14,122 nt of DNA from Bacteroidota bacterium (GCA_023433345.1 JAEZDA010000070.1:1-14122), one strand, 5' to 3'; shown: positions 1-9,097, counted from the stretch's first letter. Translations and numbers: made by a program. The notes: generated by a model not told the origin, from the sequence alone.

Positions 1-2858
1 ATAACATGCTCCCACGGTGTGCTGCGACCATTCCTTTCAGTATATTGTCCCCTTCTTCCGGAAAGATATTTATCGCCATTAATAAATGCTTCAAAATCGG
101 CTGCCTGCTGTGCTGCTGTTGCTATTACCGTTCCCGCTGAATTCACCCTGTCGATAAAATTTATCTGGGAAGGATCGGCAGGAACATACAACAGGTCGTT
201 TTCATTTCTGCCATCACTATTAAGATCACCATTTACAAGGTAAGTAAACGGACGGCCTGAATTTCCTTCATAGAAGAATGATATCGTTGTTTTGAAATAT
301 TTCGCATATGGAACACTTACAGAGAACAGCCCGGTGAAACGGTGACGCATTTCATGTGCTGAAGTTGCAAGTGCCGGCCTGTTTGGATCGCCAACTACCT
401 GAACATATTCCCAATTGGAAAGTGCAGTGGAGTTCAGTCCGCTGTTTATGTCGGCTGCAGAATTGAAATTATAAGAAACTTGTCCGAAAATATATTTCCA
501 TGCTTTATTAAGTGAAAAACCGGCATTAAGCGAATAGCCCTGGTTAGTGTTACTAATAAGAAGAGCATTGGTAATTCTTGCATGCCTTCTTCTACCTGAA
601 GAAGAGGAAGCGTATGCAATACGTGTGTCGAAACCATTGTTATAGGCAGGGTTTACAACACCTACGGGATCTGTGAGGTTCAGATCTTCATAAACAATAT
701 TGTTGATCGTTTTAGATAACATTGTTTCAATGGTAAGATTCACATTGCCCGGAAGCTTCTTATCCGCTGCAAGGTTTAGCCGAACAACCTGGGGCAACTT
801 AAAATCTTTATCTATCAGGTCTACTTCAAATGTGCTTGAACCACTGCCGATAGTGGACGGGTCTACTTCAGGCTGAAGACCATTTCCATTGTTTACATTA
901 AAATCTGTTTGAGATGTAACTTTAGTTATCATTCCGCTGTTGCCAAATTGGTTAGACATCCACACGAATGGCATACGACCGGTAAACACTCCGACCCCTC
1001 CTCTTATGATGGTGGACCTGTCTCCATCTACATCATAATTAAAACCAACGCGAGGCGAAATAAGCAGTTGTTTATCGGGCAGCGAGGTAGTGCTGTATTC
1101 GCCCTTGAACACGGAATCAACATACGGATTAAACAGAGGCTTGTCATTAAATACCGGCATGTCTCCACGCAAGCCCACCGTGAGCCTGAAGCGTTGATTG
1201 AACTGGATCTCATCCTGGATGTAAAAGCCTAACTGCGCGGCCTTAAATGCAGCAGCAGGCTGGTCTCCCAAGGTTGCCTTGTCTGCCGAATAGGTTACAT
1301 CAAACTGGCGGGGCCTGTTAATGTTGAAGTCATTCAAATTTGCAAACCTCCAACGGCCATTGTAGTTGTTAAGAAAAAGGTTCCGGAATTTAAAGAACTC
1401 ATTATGCGTTCCTACAGTGAATGTGTGCTTTCCTTTAAAGATTTTTACATTGTCTGTTATCTCGATAATGTCCTGGTCTAATTCATTGGCTACAGAACTT
1501 CTTTCAGCGCCAAGTTGAACCGTTCCTCCATTATGACTGATCTCGATCGAAGGAAAGAGCGAACCGAAAGTTGTACGGAAGTCGCGGATCTGGTGGCGCC
1601 CAATTATTAGGTTGTTTGTAACGGTGTTGCTGAATCGGCTGCGTAATTCTGCAACCGTAATGTGTTGTTTATTGTTGAACCGATAGGTGTTGTTTCCAAA
1701 CCTGAATAAATTTGAGGTGCGGGAAATATTATCGTTAAATGCATTGATATAGTTGTGACGGAGCGTTAAACGATGCTTATCATTTACATTCCAGTCGATA
1801 CGTCCAAACAGTTTATCGCTTTGCGTTTCTGCATCGAATGAATTATATGTGCCTGCATCATATCCCCAGCGGTTTCTAACGGTATCAACAATTGCCTGCG
1901 CATCTTCCTGGTTTATCAGAGATCCGTTCTCTCCTGCATTTAAAATTGTAGGAGCAGTTCGGCGAGCCATTTCCCCGTTTATAAAGAAGAATAGTTTGTT
2001 TTTGATGATCGGGCCGCCAAGTCGCGCTCCAAATTGTTTATCGCTGAAGTCTGCCGTTTTCAATTCCGTCACCGGGTCTTTTCCAACAGTACTCTGGTTT
2101 CGAAGGAAATAGTAAACTGATCCTTCAAAAATATTTGTGCCCGACCTGGTAACAGCATTTACTCCGCCCCCGGTGAAGTTTCCGTATGTTATATCAAAAG
2201 GCGCAAGCACCACTTGTAGTTCCTGGATCGCATCAAGGGAGATTGGTGTTGTAGATGCCTGCCCACCTGGTGTTCCGGAAGAAGCAAGACCAAACACATC
2301 ATTGTTCACCGCTCCATCAATGGTGATATTGTTGAAACGGTTGTTCATTCCTCCAAAGGAATTATTCCCGGTAGACTGCGGCGTTAAGCGCGTATAATCT
2401 GAAAGGCTTCTGCTCAATGTAGGCAGCGTGCTGATCTGCTGATTACTGATATTAGTTGATGCGCCGGTTTTGCGCCTGGCCGCGCTGCCGCCTCCTGTGC
2501 CCGATACAACTACAGTTGCGAGTTCAGTTGCCGCTGGTTGAAGAGTGGCATCCACACGGGTATTTTCACCCAGGGGAAGGTTCAGGTTAGATTCTGTAAA
2601 TGCATTATATCCAACATAGGTTACAGACACGTTATACGGCCCGCCGGGGATGAGGTTCACAATATCATACCTGCCATCCTTCCGTGTTCCAGCCCTGTAA
2701 ACCGTTCCTGTTGGCGTATGTGTCAATTCAACCGTGCCGCCTGATAAAACTTCGCCGGCGGAATTTTTCACATAGCCTGTGATGCTGCTGGTGGTCACCT
2801 GCGCTTTCAGTAAAAAAGGCAGGGCCAACATCGCCACAATAGGTATTAGCTTTTTCAT
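1..2858 (-). CDS. TonB-dependent receptor with carboxypeptidase-regulatory-like domain (partial, C-terminus outside window)
   Basis: Outer-membrane beta-barrel receptor or transporter, energised through TonB; the substrate cannot be told from sequence. I read the frame codon by codon from ATG 2858 to the left edge: 952 codons with no stop. Residues 1-19 are a signal peptide (MKKLIPIVAMLALPFLLKA, then Q). About 24-108 form a CarboxypepD_reg-like beta-sandwich (SSITGYVKNSAGEVLSGG, RKDGRYDIVNLIPGG, VTYVGY). About 112-240 form the plug, with FNNITIDGAVNND, AIQELQV and GGGVNAVTRSGTN. The rest is barrel, rich in aromatic beta strands (for example RLTVGLRGDMPVFNDKP, GGVGVFTGRMPFVWMSNQFG). The last visible residues, NGRSTPWEH, resemble the region just before the final strands, so perhaps 100-130 residues are missing. 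The architecture is Oar-like (family knowledge). An in-frame ATG at 2864 would add two residues (M-H); 2858 gives the cleaner signal peptide. The gene is divergent from ribBA and has no sigma/anti-sigma partner in view. Confidence 0.93.
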   Translation of the reverse strand, partial: MKKLIPIVAMLALPFLLKAQVTTSSITGYVKNSAGEVLSGGTVELTHTPTGTVYRAGTRKDGRYDIVNLIPGGPYNVSVTYVGYNAFTESNLNLPLGENTRVDATLQPAATELATVVVSGTGGGSAARRKTGASTNISNQQISTLPTLSRSLSDYTRLTPQSTGNNSFGGMNNRFNNITIDGAVNNDVFGLASSGTPGGQASTTPISLDAIQELQVVLAPFDITYGNFTGGGVNAVTRSGTNIFEGSVYYFLRNQSTVGKDPVTELKTADFSDKQFGARLGGPIIKNKLFFFINGEMARRTAPTILNAGENGSLINQEDAQAIVDTVRNRWGYDAGTYNSFDAETQSDKLFGRIDWNVNDKHRLTLRHNYINAFNDNISRTSNLFRFGNNTYRFNNKQHITVAELRSRFSNTVTNNLIIGRHQIRDFRTTFGSLFPSIEISHNGGTVQLGAERSSVANELDQDIIEITDNVKIFKGKHTFTVGTHNEFFKFRNLFLNNYNGRWRFANLNDFNINRPRQFDVTYSADKATLGDQPAAAFKAAQLGFYIQDEIQFNQRFRLTVGLRGDMPVFNDKPLFNPYVDSVFKGEYSTTSLPDKQLLISPRVGFNYDVDGDRSTIIRGGVGVFTGRMPFVWMSNQFGNSGMITKVTSQTDFNVNNGNGLQPEVDPSTIGSGSSTFEVDLIDKDFKLPQVVRLNLAADKKLPGNVNLTIETMLSKTINNIVYEDLNLTDPVGVVNPAYNNGFDTRIAYASSSSGRRRHARITNALLISNTNQGYSLNAGFSLNKAWKYIFGQVSYNFNSAADINSGLNSTALSNWEYVQVVGDPNRPALATSAHEMRHRFTGLFSVSVPYAKYFKTTISFFYEGNSGRPFTYLVNGDLNSDGRNENDLLYVPADPSQINFIDRVNSAGTVIATAAQQAADFEAFINGDKYLSGRRGQYTERNGRSTPWEHV

Positions 2859-2877
2859 ATGCATGTAGTTTACTGTG

Positions 2878-2885
2878 CAAAGAAA
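2878..2885 (-). promoter_or_regulatory. Possible -7 element for the TonB-dependent receptor
   Basis: On the minus strand this reads TTTCTTTG, seven of eight positions matching the Bacteroidota -7 consensus TAnnTTTG. It lies about 20 bases upstream of ATG 2858, which would give a very short leader. I see no good TTTG -33 element at the right spacing, so the call is weak. Confidence 0.25.
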
Positions 2886-2904
2886 AACTATAAGTGTCAC
2901 CACA

Positions 2905-2931
2905 TTGTTATCTTTTATTAACAAATTGTTA
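2905..2931. repeat. Three TTGTTA/TAACAA half-sites, possible operator
   Basis: TTGTTA at 2905-2910, TAACAA at 2919-2924 and TTGTTA at 2926-2931. The last two form a 6-1-6 inverted repeat, and the first two form a second inverted repeat with an 8-base spacer. The cluster lies 47-73 bases upstream of the receptor ATG and about 80-105 bases upstream of ribBA, a normal place for a regulator site. The region is AT-rich, so chance cannot be excluded, and no cognate regulator is in the window. Confidence 0.3.
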
Positions 2932-2983
2932 GGAATGAAAGGCCGGTGGAGTAGGGAAGGCAATTTCGATGAAGAATGCTTAG

Positions 2984-2992
2984 TAACTTTGC
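2984..2992 (+). promoter_or_regulatory. Probable -7 promoter element of ribBA
   Basis: TAACTTTGC matches the Bacteroidota -7 consensus TAnnTTTG exactly, 17 bases before the ribBA ATG. A TTTC at about 2964-2967 sits near the expected -33 position but departs from TTTG. Transcription would start only about 10 bases before the ATG. That leaves no room for an FMN riboswitch, so if this is the main promoter ribBA is not under leader-RNA flavin control. Confidence 0.5.
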
Positions 2993-3009
2993 AAGCAAAT
3001 TTTTGAAGT

Positions 3010-4215
3010 ATGCTGGACAGTATTGAATCGGCAATTGAGGATGTTAAGAACGGCAAACTTATCATTGTGGTTGATGACGAGGACCGTGAAAACGAAGGTG
3101 ACTTTATAACGGCCGCAGCAAATGCCACGCCTGAGATCATCAATTTTATGAGCACTCACGGGCGCGGACTTATTTGCACTGCGCTCACTGAAGAGAGATG
3201 TGAGGAGCTTCACCTGCAGCCAATGGTGGTTGACAATACCTCACTCCATGAAACCGCCTTCACCGTTAGTATTGATCTTTTGGGCCACGGTTGCACAACC
3301 GGCATCTCGGCGCACGACCGCTCAAAAACAGTAAAAGCGCTTGTGGATCCTTCAATGCGCCCACACGATTTTGGAAGGCCCGGGCATATATTTCCGCTTA
3401 AAGCAAAAAAAGGCGGAGTGTTGAGAAGGGCCGGACATACCGAAGCCACCATCGACATTGCAAGGCTCGCGGGGTTTGATCCCGCCGGCGTGCTCGTGGA
3501 GATCATGAATGAAGACGGGTCAATGGCCCGCGTTCCTGAGTTGAAAGAGATCGCAAAGAAGTTCAACCTCAAAATGATTTCTATTAAAGACCTGATCGAA
3601 TTCAGGCTTCAAACCGAAAGCCTTATTGAAGAAGAAGTAAGAGTTGACATGCCAACTCGTTATGGAATGTTTGAATTGATTGCTTTCCGGCAGGTAAACA
3701 CCGGTGAGGTTCATATGGCATTGAAGAAAGGAAATTGGACGAAGGGCGAATCTGTAATGGTGCGCGTACACAGCAGTTGTATGACCGGCGATATCCTCGG
3801 GTCGCTTCGTTGCGACTGTGGCGAGCAGCTTCATGCAGCTTTGCGAATGATAGAAGAAGCCGGTAAAGGCCTTGTGCTATATATGAACCAGGAGGGAAGA
3901 GGCATCGGTTTGATAAATAAATTGAAAGCTTATAAACTGCAGGAAGAAGGAATGGATACGGTTGAAGCTAACCTGCACCTGGGCTTTGGCATGGATGAAA
4001 GAGATTATGGTGTTGGAGCACAGATACTGCGTTCGCTCGATATCTCACGTATGAAACTTATCAGCAACAATCCGCGTAAACGTGCGGGGCTCTTAGGTTA
4101 CGGGCTGGAAGTAACTGACACGATCCCTATTGAAATGATGCCAAATTCTCACAATAAAAAATACCTTTTTACCAAGCGTGATAAATTAGGCCATGAAATT
4201 TTGAACGGATTGTAA
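3010..4215 (+). CDS. ribBA: Bifunctional 3,4-dihydroxy-2-butanone-4-phosphate synthase / GTP cyclohydrolase II
   Basis: Cytoplasmic enzyme of 401 residues, the usual length for RibBA, supplying both precursors of riboflavin. The RibB domain (about 1-200) converts ribulose 5-phosphate to dihydroxybutanone phosphate plus formate; the RibA domain (about 207-401) opens GTP with loss of formate and pyrophosphate. RibB motifs are all present: the acidic metal and substrate loop DDEDRENEGD at 22-31, GRPGHIFPL at 122-130, and RRAGHTEATID around H143/E145. In RibA the zinc cysteines are C257, C268 and C270 in HSSCMTGDILGSLRCDCG; NQEGRGIGL (293-301), the tyrosine in KLKAY (Y308), DERD (329-332) and NNPRKR are also intact. 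Both halves therefore look active. ATG 3010 is preceded by a good -7 box and no Shine-Dalgarno sequence, as is usual in this phylum. No other rib gene is nearby, so it stands alone. Its stop is 6 bases from the convergent tamB stop. Confidence 0.97.
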   Translation: MLDSIESAIEDVKNGKLIIVVDDEDRENEGDFITAAANATPEIINFMSTHGRGLICTALTEERCEELHLQPMVVDNTSLHETAFTVSIDLLGHGCTTGISAHDRSKTVKALVDPSMRPHDFGRPGHIFPLKAKKGGVLRRAGHTEATIDIARLAGFDPAGVLVEIMNEDGSMARVPELKEIAKKFNLKMISIKDLIEFRLQTESLIEEEVRVDMPTRYGMFELIAFRQVNTGEVHMALKKGNWTKGESVMVRVHSSCMTGDILGSLRCDCGEQLHAALRMIEEAGKGLVLYMNQEGRGIGLINKLKAYKLQEEGMDTVEANLHLGFGMDERDYGVGAQILRSLDISRMKLISNNPRKRAGLLGYGLEVTDTIPIEMMPNSHNKKYLFTKRDKLGHEILNGL

Positions 4216-4221
4216 TCTTAT

Positions 4222-7200
4222 TTATTTTCCACTTCTCCTTCTCTCGTTGATCATGTCTATCTGTTTCCTCGTGCGGAAAATGTCTCCGAGCCTGTCGAAG
4301 TCTTTTCTATAAGAAAGTTGAATACCAGACCGGTTTCTTTGACCAACGGTGAGGTCGATACTCGTTCTGTTGAATCCTACAACCCTTAGAGATCCATCCT
4401 TGTTGAGCAGCCATTCAATGGTAATATCCGGCGTTATCAGGCCCCTTCTTGCCAGTTGCAGGGTGGCAGGGTTATTATATTCGAGGTTTCCTCCAATAAG
4501 TACAAAGAGCCTGTTGCTTAACAACACCTTCAAGCCGGCGCGTACATTGGCCTGGAGTTGGCTTGCCGCTGTTTGAATATTCAAGGTAGGATTGATATCA
4601 ATATAGGTTGAGATTATTCCGTCTGTAGCCTTTTCTAACTCGCGGTTGAAAACCGTGGTGAGCCAGCCGCTTACAATTCCGCCTATTGTATTGGTGGCTA
4701 TTGCAATTGTATTTTCAGCGGAAATAAATGACTGGCTGCTGCTGATGAAGGTGTTGAACAAAAGAAGACTGGCCACCTGTTTATTCATCTCGGCTTTATC
4801 ATTCTGAAAGTCCGCTAATTTTTTTACTGCGATGTAATCACTCTTTATATCAGATTTTTCCGGCAACCTGAACTCAAATTCAATTTCAGGCTGTTGCAAC
4901 ACCCCGGTGAGATGAGAAATAATGGTGATGTCTTCCTTCTGCCTGTAGCCGCCGGCGGATGCGAGAACACTTACATCCACATTCTTGGCGATGTACTCCG
5001 CTTCAATGTCTATAATGGCCTGGTATGGGTCGCCGTTCCAGGTGATGCTACCACGATTCAGAATAAAAGGCCTTTGTAAAAAAGTTTGAAAGTTGAAAGT
5101 GTATTCGCCCTTGGTGAGGTCATATCGGCCCCTGATAGACAATGGTTCCTTACTTCCAACACGTATGTTCAGCAAGCCGTTCCCCTGGCCATGTAAAATA
5201 TCACCGGTAGCTTCATCTAAAATCACATCTATTTTACAAGCCGGGTTCGCATTTACGTTGAGGTTTACAAGTATGTTGGCCACTTCAGACCTTGCTCTTT
5301 CCCTGGCAGGTGAACCAAACTGAATGAACTCGATATAGTCTATCGTTCCGCTCTCTTTTGAGGATCCGGTTGGGAGATACAAATGGCTTGAATCTATCGA
5401 ACTTGGTTGACCCTCTATATTCATCACCATTCCCGTGATCGGCCCGTCAAGTGTCATTTTCGCATATCCGGTAACGTTACCATAAAATTCCTCATTGTCT
5501 TTTCTTGTTGTGTTCAGCAATAACATCCGCTGGGTTTCCAGGCTCAGGTTGTGAAATGAGAATTTTTCAAAGAAAGTATGCGCCATCCTTCCGCTTACCA
5601 CTCCCTCGTTGCCCAGAGTGTCTTTTATGATGATCCTTCCCAGGTCAATTTCATCGGGTCTGAAGTAAATAGTTTCGTCTTTAATATTATAACGGCATTG
5701 TGTATACGATACCAGTAATGAAGCGCTGTCAATTAAAGCTTCGCCTGTTAGGTACAGGTGTTTAGGAGAGCCGCTGACTTTTAAGCTTGTTGTTGCTGTT
5801 CCGCTGATATCACTGAAAATAGTGCCGAGGTAGGGCTCAAGAACCTTCAGGTCTACTTTTCTGCCTTCAAGGTTTATCCCGAGCGAGTTTACAGAGTCCT
5901 TGTAGTTATATGATCCTGCTATATCAAAATCGAATGCAGAGTCTCTTGCATGGGCCTCAAAATTTACGCGGCCTGTGGTAAGATTAGCATCCGACTCCAG
6001 GTTTACGTCGCCCATAAATCTACCGTCAAGCGAAAAACTATCTGCCACTCCGGAAAATTCTACCGATGTTTTTCCAAAAGGATTTCTTAGTGTAGCCGTT
6101 CCGGTTAGTAAGCCAGAAGGTTTGGGTTTATTCATAAGCAGTGGCGCAAAATCCTGTATCGCAACCTTTGAAAGCTTGGCTATAATATGGGTTTGATCGG
6201 TTTCGTCTGACAATTCGGAAGAGATGACGATCTCCTCGTTTCCATGAGTGAACCTAACTTCATTTGCATCTATATAATTCTGCCTGACAGTGAGCTCGCC
6301 ATCCTTTTCAAGCAGCCATTTCTTATTGTTGATGATGAATGAAGAGGGGAAGAAGTTAATGCGAACACCGTCTGCCATGGTTTGAACGCTAGCATTCAAT
6401 TCGGCATCATTGAGATTCTTCCCTGCGCTTGTTTTAAGCTGGAGAAAGGAGAGGTCGTTGTTAGCTGTGAGTTTGAGATTCGTTTGCGGGAAATAGAGAC
6501 TATCTGTTATGCTGATATTAGAGGCAGAAAGATTGGCCGTTAGTGTATCAAAGTTACCTGTTCCTTCGAGGCGTACATTGCTGAAAGATTTTCCGTTGAA
6601 TGTAAAATCGGGAACAATGGCCTTTAATTTTAATTCTGAATTCACGAGGTTTAGATTCCCCGATAACTCACTATTGTTGAACCCCGTAAACCGCGGATCG
6701 ATCAGCCCTAAATAGTCTGTAAAATCTTTTGTTTTCACATAAAAATTAAAATCCTGGTTGCTTACCGCGTAAGCAGGCTTCTTAATATAAGAGGGATAGT
6801 ACCGGCTTAAGAAAAAGGTGAATGAATTCGGGAGGTCACGGATGTTGAATTTGCCATCAAGCAACACCTCAAGCTCATTTGACCGGAGCGACAGGAGTTT
6901 ACGGTCCTCTTCCACATACGATCGCAGCGAAAGTGAATCGAAGGAAAGCCTTGTTGAATCTGATACCAGCGCTGCATTATAAACCCGCGCGGAGCCAAGA
7001 AAGTCATCAATATTGTTTCCTTTAAAATTCAGGCTAAAAAGCCCTGAGAGACGAAGATCTTTTTGCGAGATGCCTAAGCTGTACAGGTTAACGTAGGAGA
7101 TGTCTGCATCAGCATTAAAATTCATTTCTTTTCCTGCAACACTTATAGTGCCATCAAGAGTTTGAATCTGGATCTTTGGATCGTTTACTGTAAGATGGCC

Positions 7201-8862
7201 GCGGAACAGTTTCTTTTCAAAATCACCTACGATGTAAATATTGGAAAAGGTTTTCTTTCCCCAGTCAACCCGGGAAATATCTCCATCAAAATTGATATTC
7301 AATTCATCGAGCGAGAAGCCCTGTCCGTTCACGTTTCCATTTAACGCGATAAGATTGAACTGGTCATTATCCAGAAATTTGCCGATTTTAAAGCCTGCCG
7401 TAGCCAGTTTGCCGGAATATTCTGTAGGCGCATGATCTTTTAATTTTATGCGGATATCTGTAGTGAGGTTTCCGAGATCGCTTCTGATATATCCATTGGT
7501 GGTGAAATCAGATAGAACTCCTTTTGCCGAACCGGTGAACCCGATCTTTCCAAGGTGATTGAGGGCAGGCTGTTTAACTTTTTTAAGAGATGGAATGATG
7601 GAAACAAGATCATAATAATGCGACAAAAAGTTCCGCGAATTTATCGAGATGTATGTAGTGTTTATATCCGGAAGACCTTTCATTTCGAGGTCACCTTCCA
7701 GGTAACTCATTCCGGTGCTGATGCTCATATTCCTTGCCTTAAAATCAGCAACGGTTCCTTTGGCTTCCCCACTGAATTTAAATACGCGTTTCCAGTTTTT
7801 CAGATCAGGAGCAAAAAATGCCAGATCATCACTATGTAGTTCAGCGCTTTTGAAATGGCCTTCTAATATCACTTTGGTGATGAAATTGCCCATGTCCTTA
7901 TTAAAAGCATCATAGCGCATGGAATAGTAATTGCCGAGCGAACTTCGATTAGTCCTGAGCGTTAGTTTATCAAATTCCATCAGTACAGGCGTAAAGGTCA
8001 TATGAGCACTTAGCTCTTTTACTTCGAGCCCGCTTTGTTCGATCGCCGACAAGTTCACAACACCCCGAAGAGTGTCATTTATCGCTTCAAGGTTAGTAAG
8101 CGATCCATTTATCGATGAGAAAACTATGTGTTGCCCGTCGAACCGGTCTGTGTAGGGAGCCCTGAGGGTTTCTTTATCATTCTTAAAAGTGCCATCGCTT
8201 ATCTGAAGTTTTTTAAGCCTTACTCTCCATCCTGAATTGTTCCATTTAAATTCAGACACCAATGGTATCTTTTGTAAAATGTTCTTGAGGTTTAATTGTG
8301 AAGGCCGGTTGCCTTCGAAATCTGACTGGTGAAAGACAGGTTTGTTGAGCGCGAGACTTTCTATGACCACCACTTTGTTCTTATAATCTATACCTCCCAT
8401 GCGCAGGTCAAGCTTATCAACTCCAACCTGCATGTGCTGCCCGACCCAACCATCATTCTTTGTGAAAAACACATTTTTAAGATGTAGTTCCTTAAGATCG
8501 AATTCAATACCTTTTTTCTTTTTTCCGGTTTTAGGGGCTGCGAAAAAATCAGTGATAAAATTGTAATTCCAAACCGAATCAGTGCGATGCATATTTATTC
8601 TCGCATCATCAAGGCTTAGGTAGCTGATGGTAGCACGATCTTTCAGAAAAAACCAATCGGTGATGTTAAGCCTTGCAATACCTGCATATAGCAGGGTGTC
8701 TTTATGCTGATCTTCGAGCATTACACCTCTCAAAAGCAGTTTGTTGAAAAGCGAAACTTCCACGCGGTCTATCGTAACCCGCGTATTAAGTTTTTGTGAG
8801 AAGTTTGCGGCGACGCGATTCACCAGCCAGGTTTGCACAGGCGACAGGTTTACCAATACCAC
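4222..8862 (-). CDS. tamB: TamB-like translocation and assembly module protein (DUF490/AsmA-like)
   Basis: Very large envelope protein, 1546 residues from the first conventional start (GTG 8862). TamB-family proteins are anchored in the inner membrane and span the periplasm as a long hydrophobic beta-groove; they are linked to outer-membrane protein assembly and phospholipid transport. Seen here: after the anchor comes the typical opening SPVQTWLVNRVAANFSQKLN followed by TRVTIDRVEVSLF, then over 1000 residues of repeating short beta strands with no catalytic motif. A TamB C-terminal domain spans about residues 1085-1546 (GNVTGYAKMTLDGPITG, GQGNGLLNIRVGS, LSIRGRYDLTKGEYTFNFQ, GSITWNGDPYQAIIDIEAEY). 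GTG 8862 falls inside the transmembrane helix, so the real start is almost certainly further upstream (see 8863-8934). No BamA/TamA/TamL-like barrel gene adjoins it, though such a partner is often encoded nearby. The gene is convergent with ribBA and divergent from the M14 peptidase. Confidence 0.9.
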   Translation of the reverse strand: MVLVNLSPVQTWLVNRVAANFSQKLNTRVTIDRVEVSLFNKLLLRGVMLEDQHKDTLLYAGIARLNITDWFFLKDRATISYLSLDDARINMHRTDSVWNYNFITDFFAAPKTGKKKKGIEFDLKELHLKNVFFTKNDGWVGQHMQVGVDKLDLRMGGIDYKNKVVVIESLALNKPVFHQSDFEGNRPSQLNLKNILQKIPLVSEFKWNNSGWRVRLKKLQISDGTFKNDKETLRAPYTDRFDGQHIVFSSINGSLTNLEAINDTLRGVVNLSAIEQSGLEVKELSAHMTFTPVLMEFDKLTLRTNRSSLGNYYSMRYDAFNKDMGNFITKVILEGHFKSAELHSDDLAFFAPDLKNWKRVFKFSGEAKGTVADFKARNMSISTGMSYLEGDLEMKGLPDINTTYISINSRNFLSHYYDLVSIIPSLKKVKQPALNHLGKIGFTGSAKGVLSDFTTNGYIRSDLGNLTTDIRIKLKDHAPTEYSGKLATAGFKIGKFLDNDQFNLIALNGNVNGQGFSLDELNINFDGDISRVDWGKKTFSNIYIVGDFEKKLFRGHLTVNDPKIQIQTLDGTISVAGKEMNFNADADISYVNLYSLGISQKDLRLSGLFSLNFKGNNIDDFLGSARVYNAALVSDSTRLSFDSLSLRSYVEEDRKLLSLRSNELEVLLDGKFNIRDLPNSFTFFLSRYYPSYIKKPAYAVSNQDFNFYVKTKDFTDYLGLIDPRFTGFNNSELSGNLNLVNSELKLKAIVPDFTFNGKSFSNVRLEGTGNFDTLTANLSASNISITDSLYFPQTNLKLTANNDLSFLQLKTSAGKNLNDAELNASVQTMADGVRINFFPSSFIINNKKWLLEKDGELTVRQNYIDANEVRFTHGNEEIVISSELSDETDQTHIIAKLSKVAIQDFAPLLMNKPKPSGLLTGTATLRNPFGKTSVEFSGVADSFSLDGRFMGDVNLESDANLTTGRVNFEAHARDSAFDFDIAGSYNYKDSVNSLGINLEGRKVDLKVLEPYLGTIFSDISGTATTSLKVSGSPKHLYLTGEALIDSASLLVSYTQCRYNIKDETIYFRPDEIDLGRIIIKDTLGNEGVVSGRMAHTFFEKFSFHNLSLETQRMLLLNTTRKDNEEFYGNVTGYAKMTLDGPITGMVMNIEGQPSSIDSSHLYLPTGSSKESGTIDYIEFIQFGSPARERARSEVANILVNLNVNANPACKIDVILDEATGDILHGQGNGLLNIRVGSKEPLSIRGRYDLTKGEYTFNFQTFLQRPFILNRGSITWNGDPYQAIIDIEAEYIAKNVDVSVLASAGGYRQKEDITIISHLTGVLQQPEIEFEFRLPEKSDIKSDYIAVKKLADFQNDKAEMNKQVASLLLFNTFISSSQSFISAENTIAIATNTIGGIVSGWLTTVFNRELEKATDGIISTYIDINPTLNIQTAASQLQANVRAGLKVLLSNRLFVLIGGNLEYNNPATLQLARRGLITPDITIEWLLNKDGSLRVVGFNRTSIDLTVGQRNRSGIQLSYRKDFDRLGDIFRTRKQIDMINERRRSGK

Positions 8863-8934
8863 CAGGGAAATGATGATAAGCAGAAGAATTAGTAGTGTTC
8901 TTTTTAATATTTTGGTAAATCGCCTCAGATGCAG
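8863..8934 (-). other. Upstream in-frame extension of tamB encoding the rest of its membrane anchor
   Basis: The tamB frame stays open upstream of GTG 8862 until a TAA at 8940-8938. It encodes FLHLRRFTKILKR followed by TLLILLLIIISL, which continues into VVLVNLSPVQT: a basic stretch and then a hydrophobic helix, exactly the N-terminus expected of TamB. There is no ATG, GTG or TTG in this stretch. The candidates are CTG at 8934 or CTG at 8928, giving 1570 or 1568 residues. Alternatively the sequence has a one-base error and a true ATG lies out of frame. The coding nature is clear; the exact start is not. Confidence 0.75.
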
Positions 8935-8940
8935 GAATTA

Positions 8941-9097
8941 GTTGTAAAAATAATTAAACCGTTTCTATAGCTGACTGTCACTGCTAACTTTATCATATAA
9001 TTTAATTATGGAAAGTCATCATTCCTTTCACCTATGCTCCAAAATTTTCCCTTTTAGCGCGATACTTTCATAATTTCATGATTCTAAATTTTTATCA
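8941..9097. promoter_or_regulatory. Divergent control region between tamB and the M14 peptidase
   Basis: An AT-rich, 157-base gap that must hold the promoters of both divergent genes. A perfect 6-1-6 inverted repeat, ATAATT-T-AATTAT, lies at 8997-9009 near its middle and could be a regulator site or simply AT-rich chance. On the minus strand TATTTTTA (8952-8945) is a weak -7 candidate for tamB. On the plus strand I see no clear TAnnTTTG before the peptidase. No RNA gene, riboswitch or strong terminator hairpin is visible. Confidence 0.4.

Noticed and set aside
909..1232. A 107-codon plus-strand ORF, and similar opposite-strand ORFs at 3210-3572, 9704-10039 and 12542-12880.
   Set aside because: Each lies wholly inside a well-supported gene on the other strand, has no recognisable protein character and no start context, and reflects the codon bias of the real gene.
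1..2858. A possible frameshift or pseudogene in the TonB-dependent receptor.
   Set aside because: Reading every codon from 2858 to the left edge showed one continuous frame with coherent plug and barrel sequence; it is incomplete only because the window ends.
2859..3009. An FMN riboswitch before ribBA.
   Set aside because: The gap is only 151 bases and shared by two divergent genes; a perfect -7 box lies 17 bases from the ATG, and I found no conserved FMN-element helices.
4216..4221. A bidirectional terminator between ribBA and tamB.
   Set aside because: Only six bases separate the stops, and the surrounding coding sequence shows no GC-rich hairpin followed by a T run.
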